Origin: Petrosia ficiformis
Taxonomy: Eukaryota; Porifera; Demospongiae; Haplosclerida; Petrosiidae
Reading direction: 5' to 3'
DNA length: 64,000 nt
Assembly (NCBI GenBank): GCA_947044365.1
Contig: OX345648.1
Span: forward strand, 1,882,501-1,946,500
Shown: positions 56,856 through 64,000 of the stretch, piece by piece
Layout: each line of letters begins with the position of its first letter
Numbering within the stretch: position 1 is the stretch's first letter
The notes under the pieces: model-generated
The model's database searches: none
What the model was told of the DNA's origin: nothing
What the model saw: the letters and a program-made list of their open reading frames with translations, nothing else
Made by a program: the position numbers and the translations under genes

Positions 56856-59800
56856 TCAATCAATTACTGATTTCATTTCTCGCTAGGTAATGTTTAAAAG
56901 TAGATTATTTCTTTTCAGGCTTCTGGCTAAAGAGTGGAAGAGAGGTTATGCTATGTGTTGTTACCATATGCTTTGTTATACATGCACTTTGTATTACAGC
57001 TACTAGTCAATATAGATTGAAACTAGTACTTGTAAAAACTATCTAGCAGGAAAAATAATTCATCAATGAGGAAATAAAATTGCATTGAAAAAACCCCTGT
57101 AAAGATTAATTCCTTCTTGGACCAGTAGAAACATCCAACCTTGAACTGGCTTTACCATACTATATAGCTCCACCCCTGATACAACACGAACAATCAATTG
57201 TAAAACCTCAAAACTAAGAAACAACAAGGACTTTTAGGTTTTGTCTAACGGTATTCAAACTGAGCTATTTCACATGAACAGACAGACTTTATAAGGCAGA
57301 AGCTTAACCCCCTTATGTGGGATTATATTAACTTACACCATCAAATGAGGTTGTACCACAATCTGATTCATTACCTGCCCTCCTGTAAAACATAAACATA
57401 AAACCTGAAATACTATTCTGTTTATGGCAATATTTTATCATTGCTTGACTCACTTTTCAGGCAACTGATGTTTTTTTAGTTTTTGAACAAAATTCTCATT
57501 TTCAAGTAACATATCAATTAATTTGTCAACAGAGGTAGAATCCTGAAATTTATCTTCACTTTCCATTTCCTCTGGTACTTGCTTCATTAGTGAACTGTAC
57601 TTCTTCTGATGGTCAACTTGGATTAGATGAGGAGCAGATTGAGAATGTTTGGGAGTAGGCTGATGAGCAGTACTTTCTTCTAGAGGTTGCTGAGGCTATA
57701 CAAATAAAAAATTAAATAAAACCTGCTCCCTAAAATTGAACTTACGGGATTGGAAGATATGCGTCTCTTCCTCAGGAGCTATATTTACAATTATAGGAAA
57801 AATGTTGTTTTTGTAAATTATGTTATCAAACATAATATGTAACACTTACAGTGTCTGATCTATAGCTATCCATATCAAACTCATCGAGATCTGGTTCTAT
57901 TCTGTGAAAAGAAACTGTTATACATAATCAGTTAAAACCATCTTATTAGAAATGTATACTCTCCCCAACTGTTTTATATATTTATGATCACTGATTATAT
58001 AATGAAGTAATAAGTTAATGCACCATCACAGAGTAAAAGTGAGGGTGGAGCTTAAAATTCAGAATGCAGAAAACATTTATGTATGGTTAAAAAATTATTA
58101 GTTTTTTTTATCATTGTCATAATCAGTTTTTTTCTTTCCATTGAGATTGAACTATATGTATTATCTCAATTAGTCATGAGCGACAACCCCACCCCCCAAA
58201 TCCACATATTAATGTAATCATAATCATTATATAAGTATGTATACATGCAGTGTAACTACATTTTAGCACGTAAAGTGATGGAATAATGCTTACTGCTTAG
58301 CCAACTTCAACAGATTCAGTGTTTGAAGGTGTTTAACGAGTTCATCACGTCCACCAACTTGTTGATTCCAGTCAAGTAGAAGATTAAATATTGGCTTGCT
58401 AGCTTTGCGAGGATCTTGTATGATTTCTACCCATTGTGCTTTTCTCCCTAGCAGGGCTGCTAATTCTGCTCCACATTCTCCAATTTGCTGTGATATTTCC
58501 ACAATTTCTTTTCCTGAAATGGTGTTGCTCTATAAAGTATAAACAGGAAATGTATAATACATGATTCAAATTAAAAGAAATACTGACATTCCATTATTTT
58601 GTATCACAGTACCTTAGCACTTTGTAGTACTTGTGGAAACCAATAAGATTCTTCTTCCTCTAAGTCACGAAACTGTTTCCTCAGTTGACAGCATGTCTGA
58701 CTTTCCCGTGTTTTATCTAAGTAGTGGATATTTTCAGCGGTTTTACATTTATCTGATATACATAGAAATCTAAATTTATCTCTATATCCTTTTATGGATT
58801 GTGTATTGTTGGATGGATAGCCTTGGTAAAAGCATTCATCTACTTCCTCACAACTCTTCCTGAGTAGAACAAGAAGATCTTGGCACGATTTACTAAAAGG
58901 GGACTTTTGATTATCAAGTGATTCGCACGTTTTGTCAACTTGAATGGCATAAGACAATTCTGTGAGTGTCACAAAATTATATTGTTTATCATCAGGTGTA
59001 AACTCAAAAACAACACGATTGCGATGTATACCCTCTTCAAAGTATAGTTTGCATACTTCAAAACTGGCAATGGTTGTGACGAGACGAGTGAAATATCCGG
59101 GTGTAACAAACTTTGTGCTGAATGTGATATGTAGAGGTGTTGCTCTCAGACTACCTGCAGTGGTAGGAGTCGATAAATCTCCAGAGAATAATGGCAATAC
59201 TGCAGGAACAAAATACTGTGGAGCATCAAGATCATAGTACTCTTCTGCTTGGACTTTTGCAGCTAGGCGAAAATGAGTTAGTAGTTCCATCATGCCTTCA
59301 GGATCGATGTCTTTACATTCTTTCCACACAGCAACATAAAGTGGTTGTATGAGGATACCTTTGTCATGAAGTGTTCTCCACATTTTCTTGCTGGTCTTTT
59401 GAATTTCTCTTCCTTGGAGAGTTATGACTTTGCCAAGAGATTTTACAAACCACTTTTAGTAAATTGCTGGATAATTTCATGCAATTTACTAAATCCAGGA
59501 TCTATTTGAGCACTACTATTATCAACGATAAAGGCTTCATAATCGAGAAGTTCTGAAAAAGCTTTATTCTCACAGTGTGTTTCAAACTCCTCAATAACTT
59601 TCCGTTTCTCTTCCTCATTTATTAAGTCACCATGTGTACCAATACCCAAAATACGGGGGTAATCTACAAGACCTCCTTGCTTTGTTTTTCCTGAAAGATG
59701 CGAGTGAATGGTCGCCATCCATCGATCAAGAAGCTCAATAATGGTCATATTGCTCTCCTCTCCAGGAATCTCTTTGCCTTCTTCATATTGAATTGACTTC

Positions 59801-60565
59801 CATGTTTCTTTGAATTTTGTTGATGCATCAAAGAGAAGAAGGAACATGGTACGAGGAGTGAGAAATGCCGGAAGTACTTCTAAGAATACTGGCTGACCTC
59901 CACAATCCCAAACATGATAAAAGGGACTGAGGGTTTTTAACTGAATACCGTGTGGTGAAAGCTGCTTTGCTCGTCTGATGGCTTCTTTAAGGTAGGATTC
60001 AACTTTTGTGGTCTCCACTTCTTTCACCTGCCCTTCTTCAACTTCAGACGATGAAACCGATGAATTTCCTTCATATAACACTCTAACCGACTCGACACGC
60101 CTAATACTGCTAATGATCAATTGTTCTACACTCTGCAAGTCATGATGCACTGTAGCAAGCAGATTTGCAACTTCATCAAGTTCATCTTGTTCATTAACAT
60201 CTTTCCAGTTTCCTGTTGACCAACTATAACTGACTGGTCTTACATCAGCAACCTGTGTGCTGGTACTTTTTCGAATGAAAGGCAGCTTCTTTAGACCTCG
60301 AACAAGACTAGTTTTCCCAACTCCAGCTGGACCAAGTAACATAATACGAGCATAAGCTATATCCACTTCTGTTGTCATTGCTTCTCTTGCATCTGACAAT
60401 TATTATGTACAAAAAAACTGACGTAGACAAAAATTCAATTTTACAAAAAAACCTCACTTTGATACGTAAGTACACTTTCAGGCTATAAAAAAAAAATTTT
60501 AATAATAACTTCTACAATTTACATCAGCACTTGGTAGTAACTGCATGCACTTTGATTACATACCT

Positions 60566-62268
60566 AGAAGCTTTTTTTGCGCATAGGAGATGTCTATATA
60601 AGTGAATAAAAATATAATATCTGCATGATGTGAAATGTAAACATCTATCTATTTCATGGATTTGTGTAAACACATACCAGTATTAGCTAAAACATAAGTT
60701 GAATTACATGCAGAATGCACACGTTATATGTATATAATATATTATAGCACAATAAGAAATTATTATTATACTGCAAATACAGCTTGGTTATTTCAACCAA
60801 TCAATTGGTTGCCTCAAGTAACATAATTATTACAGCCAAACATAAGTATAGCTTCCTTGTGTTTCGCCTTTAGTCTATCTATCCAGTACGTTAGCAACGT
60901 GAGTGAGGGCCTAGTCTCGTGTCGACAGTACATTGCGATGCAGATCGATGCGATACTAGGCTGGGAGGGGCATCTCATAATTAATTTTTATGAGAGGTGT
61001 GGTCAATTTAACACTATAACTGACGAGAACTATGATACACATTATAAGATTAGCACTTCTTGTGTACTTTGGAGATGGTGGCTCTGCCCACAACTCAAAA
61101 AGAGATCTCTGCAGACTGTGCATTGTTTTGGAAAAAATGTAATTTATGAAAAAAGTGTATGCATGTGTGTATGTGTGGCATGCCTCCCTGGTCCTGTCGC
61201 CTATGCATAATAATATCTCCTTATCTGCTGATGTGAAGTGCTGTAAGCTACTTTGTGCACCCTTAATAGCTACAGCTGTTATCACGTCATGTAAATTTAT
61301 AGTGCTGACATGTAAATTTGGAATTCAGTTTTCAAAGCTGTTGGACGTCATATCAGTCATCCTCCACTATCAATTTACTTAGTCATTATGAGCAACAACA
61401 ACATTCCAAATTTCCAATACAAAACATTATGCATACAAATCACATTAATGCAATTAATTGGCTTACCCTCCAACACCTGAATACAGCAGTATGGCATATT
61501 ATTAAACTGGAATGCAATTGAGGTAACCAAGTGATTGATTGAAATAACCAATCTCTTTTGTAGTGATATAGCTGTAAGGATTCACAATGTCTGTCATTAT
61601 TTTTTTAAGATCTGACTAACTTCTGATATCTAACTTCACATGATATTTAGCATGGCAGAATGCCACATGGAATGTGAGACACTTTTATTTCACATTAACA
61701 TTTGGAGACATTCCATGATGATAAATCTTCAACAAAACATTTTGCAAACCGATAATATGAAGACAATGTAATTATAAAACTGGCTTTATTTCATTATAAT
61801 TATATAGTAATTATTATTATATACGTCATTTGATTATGTGACCAGCTCTGGCTTATATGGATTGAAATACTATTTTGAAATACAAATGAAAATTGGTAGT
61901 TATAGGCAATCATCATTTTATTACATAGCTAATTATAACATTATAATTATACTATAGTAATATGATAATATATTATAAACAATATACTATGATAATGAAG
62001 TGACCCATAGCAAGACCACAGGGCAATATATAATGCTATGTGTATATTATATGGGGGAATAATTGTTCATTATTATAATATGGGTATAATATTGCTATAC
62101 TATATATGTGTAGATAGAACAATGCTCAAAGGAAACCTTCTATAATCAGTATACATAGCTATGATCACCCAGAGTGCCGTGTGCACTCCAGAGTCTAGCT
62201 CACACAAGACACCAAATACAAATAATAGATATAAATTAATGTTAGCATAATGCATTAGGCCAACTTAC
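60566..62268. other. Intron-like region upstream of Roco copy B
   Basis: Contains the shortened 30-nt exon relic (60566-60595) and the left member of a 230-bp direct duplication (61207-61430, partner 63718-63945; block CATCATATCAGTCATCCTCC in the partner). ORFs at 60857-61285 match nothing I know. Confidence 0.5.
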
Positions 62269-63116
62269 CAGCTATTGATCCAATTTCAAATTCAACCAAT
62301 GTGACGAGCAAGAAATTGTAAACATAGCAAGGATAATTTAATTGTTGAGAGGAAATAGGTAGTACATATAAGTATCAAGTTCCATTTATTATTGAGCACT
62401 TACCTTCTGCAATTCCAAGCAAATTAAGGAGCATAAGGATAAGAAAAAAACATTAATTATACATTCAACCACTCTAGAAATTGGAACTTACACTCTGTAT
62501 TAAAATCCATTCAGGTTGCAAAATCCAAGAGAAGAAACAATAAAGTATAAATCATTTTTCATAAATTTATATACTTACTGGCTTTACGAAACAAAGAGAG
62601 AAACGTACACACAGGGAGAAAGAGAGAGTAAAAGAACCATGTTAAATATTTAAAATACAGCACTAATAATTGCTTACCGCCTATATGAAGGTATTTCATA
62701 ATTACAATGCAATGAAGGTATTAGAAGTGAAACATAAGTTTGAATATAAAATATTTCTTACTCACCGTCTATAGTTATATACAGGGACAATAAAATTAAT
62801 TGAGTTAAAGTGTATACTTGTACTTACCATATGCTATGTCAATCGCATAGTTCATAAATCAATGAAAATAAGCAGTTTTAAAGTTTTATAAAGGAATGAA
62901 ATAATAGTATAATATTATACTATCTATTTATAGCCATCACTTACCCTCTAGTGTGATAATTCAGGGTAGCAAACGAAAAACAAAATCATAATTATTAGCT
63001 ATATTTGTAATAATCACTTACCTCCTGATAATTATTTCAAGGAACAGAAGCAATACGGATTGAAGTATCAATAGCATGCATTAATTTTATATAAATATAC
63101 AGTTACTTACCTTCTT
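62269..63116 (-). other. Candidate microexon array upstream of Roco copy B
   Basis: Minus-strand sites in transcript order: AAGAAG 63111-63116, GAG 63022-63024, AGG 62945-62947, CATATG 62828-62833, ACG 62766-62768, GCG 62678-62680, CCA 62579-62581, AGT 62492-62494, AAG 62404-62406, CTG 62269-62271. Each lies between AG and GTAAGT, GTAAGC or GTGAGT. Aligned with copy A, ACG, GCG and AAG are unchanged; CCA/CCG and CTG/TTG would be synonymous; AAGAAG/AAGAGG is Lys-Lys/Lys-Arg. GAG and AGG have no clear partner in A. Confidence 0.5.
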
Positions 63117-64000
63117 CTGTTTTGATGTTAGAATTCCAGCAATCAGAGAACATGTGGGGAAAAAAGAAATATTTTTTTGGATAACGATAGGGACACAAAT
63201 CCCAAATCGACCTGGTTTTTCAGAGTACACAAGGAAGTAATGTATTTGCAAATGATGAAAGTAAAAATATTAATTTTGTTAAGAATGAAGTTGTATTTGC
63301 TTCTTGATGTATGATCATAGCATTAGAAGCTGAAATAGCTTTAAAATAATAAAATTAATTGTAATAATTACATATATAGCAGCGGCATATATGTGACTTT
63401 CGTGATGTTGTGAGTTCTACCTCTATTTGCTAAAATATTGATCACAAAATTAATAATTAGTGGTTAGTTGAGTTTTGTTGCTAAGGTACCATTGTTTCTT
63501 AAAGTTTGCTTTTTCACTTTTGATATCCCTACATGACCTTTCATTTTTTGAAATGCTTTTTATTATTCTTGTTTTAATTTGATTGTTTGTCTGAATGGTT
63601 AAAACATATAAAGTTTGAAAATAGTAATAGTAATAAAAATAGAGTATGTTCACATTACATGTACTTCCAGAGTTGCTGCAATGTAAAACAGATTTTTTAA
63701 TCATTTACTTGGCTACATAATATCTCCTTAACTGCTGATGTAAGGTGCTGTAGGCTGCTTTGTGCACATTCAATAACTAGTTATTATCAGCTCTTATGTA
63801 AATGTATAGTGGGAGAAGTACTGACATGTAAACTGTGATTACTTTGGAATCTTGTTTTCAAAGCTGTTGGACATCATATCAGTCATCCTCCACTATCAAT
63901 TTACTTAGTCCTTATGAGCAACAACAACATTCCAATATTTAAAGTTACAAACAGCTTACACTTCAACACCTCGTATGATGGGGAATGAAATATTTAGCTA
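63117..64000. other. Right edge, no gene seen
   Basis: 63111-63350 aligns with 49547-49720 of copy A. 63718-63945 repeats 61207-61430. Any first exon of Roco copy B may lie beyond the window. Confidence 0.5.

Larger units (their letters stand above)
54665..60482 (-). pseudogene. Roco copy B: Roc-COR-death domain-death domain-CNIL gene broken in COR
   Basis: Same exon plan as copy A: 60458-60482 (25 nt), 58613-60392, 58294-58529, 57850-57901, 57454-57695, 57337-57382, 55087-55457, 54665-54710. All splice sites and phases of the smaller exons are kept, and the last exon again ends CNIL. The Roc domain is intact (GPAGVGKT, DCGGQP, THGD). The large exon lacks about 235 nt relative to copy A (residues about 308-387, the start of COR), which shifts the frame and gives a stop at 59443-59445; the frame resumes at KWFVKSLGK. 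The equivalent of the 78-nt exon is reduced to 30 nt (60566-60595) and would end in TAG. A piggyBac-like element sits in one intron. It could still give a Roc-only protein or an RNA. Confidence 0.8.

Noticed and set aside
60857..61285. 117- and 109-codon ORFs on opposite strands
   Set aside because: No recognisable motif; part overlaps a direct duplication whose partner (63718-63945) does not keep the frame.

Overview
The window is AT-rich animal DNA. It carries intron-rich housekeeping genes of metazoan type (an oligosaccharyltransferase STT3B and a SWI/SNF subunit SMARCE1/BAF57), Roco GTPases fused to death domains, and large intronless multi-pass receptors, with many short transposons between them. 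This mix suggests a demosponge, perhaps an Amphimedon-like species. That is inference from gene content; no search was run.

Layout. Positions 1-19500 hold three tandem + strand copies of a large membrane-protein family. Copy 1 enters from the left edge and has two frame breaks; copies 2 and 3 are intact single-exon genes of 1231 and 1230 codons. Each has an ectodomain with beta-helix-like repeats, a Cys-rich stalk, about nine membrane helices and a basic/acidic tail. The membrane half is almost identical between copies, while the copy 1 ectodomain is very different. The spacers carry microsatellites, MITEs, a retroelement zinc-finger remnant and an orphan last exon of a methylsterol monooxygenase.

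Positions 19548-40936 hold a head-to-head pair: SMARCE1-like (minus strand, 7 exons) and STT3B-like (plus strand, 18 exons). Their start codons are 82 bp apart across an E-box. The introns are full of mobile and tandem repeats: a 10-copy minisatellite, 68-bp and 58-bp arrays, a CCAT and a GGAT tract in opposite orientation flanking exons 10-11, several TIR elements, and an array of copies of the exon 14 end with its splice donor.

Positions 40930-64000 hold a tandem duplication of a minus-strand gene whose left edge lies in the last STT3B exon. It encodes a Roc-COR GTPase with two death domains and a C-terminal CNIL prenylation box. Copy A (42271-47666 plus upstream microexons) is intact. Copy B (54665-60482) has lost part of its COR domain in a frameshifting deletion and has an in-frame stop in a short upstream exon. 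Upstream of both copies is a row of candidate 3- or 6-nt microexons (AG, one or two codons, then GTAAGT). Order and several encoded residues are conserved between the paralogues. This is the most unusual signal in the window.

Exon structures were derived by hand from splice-site consensus, reading-frame continuity and remembered family sequences; no transcript data were available.
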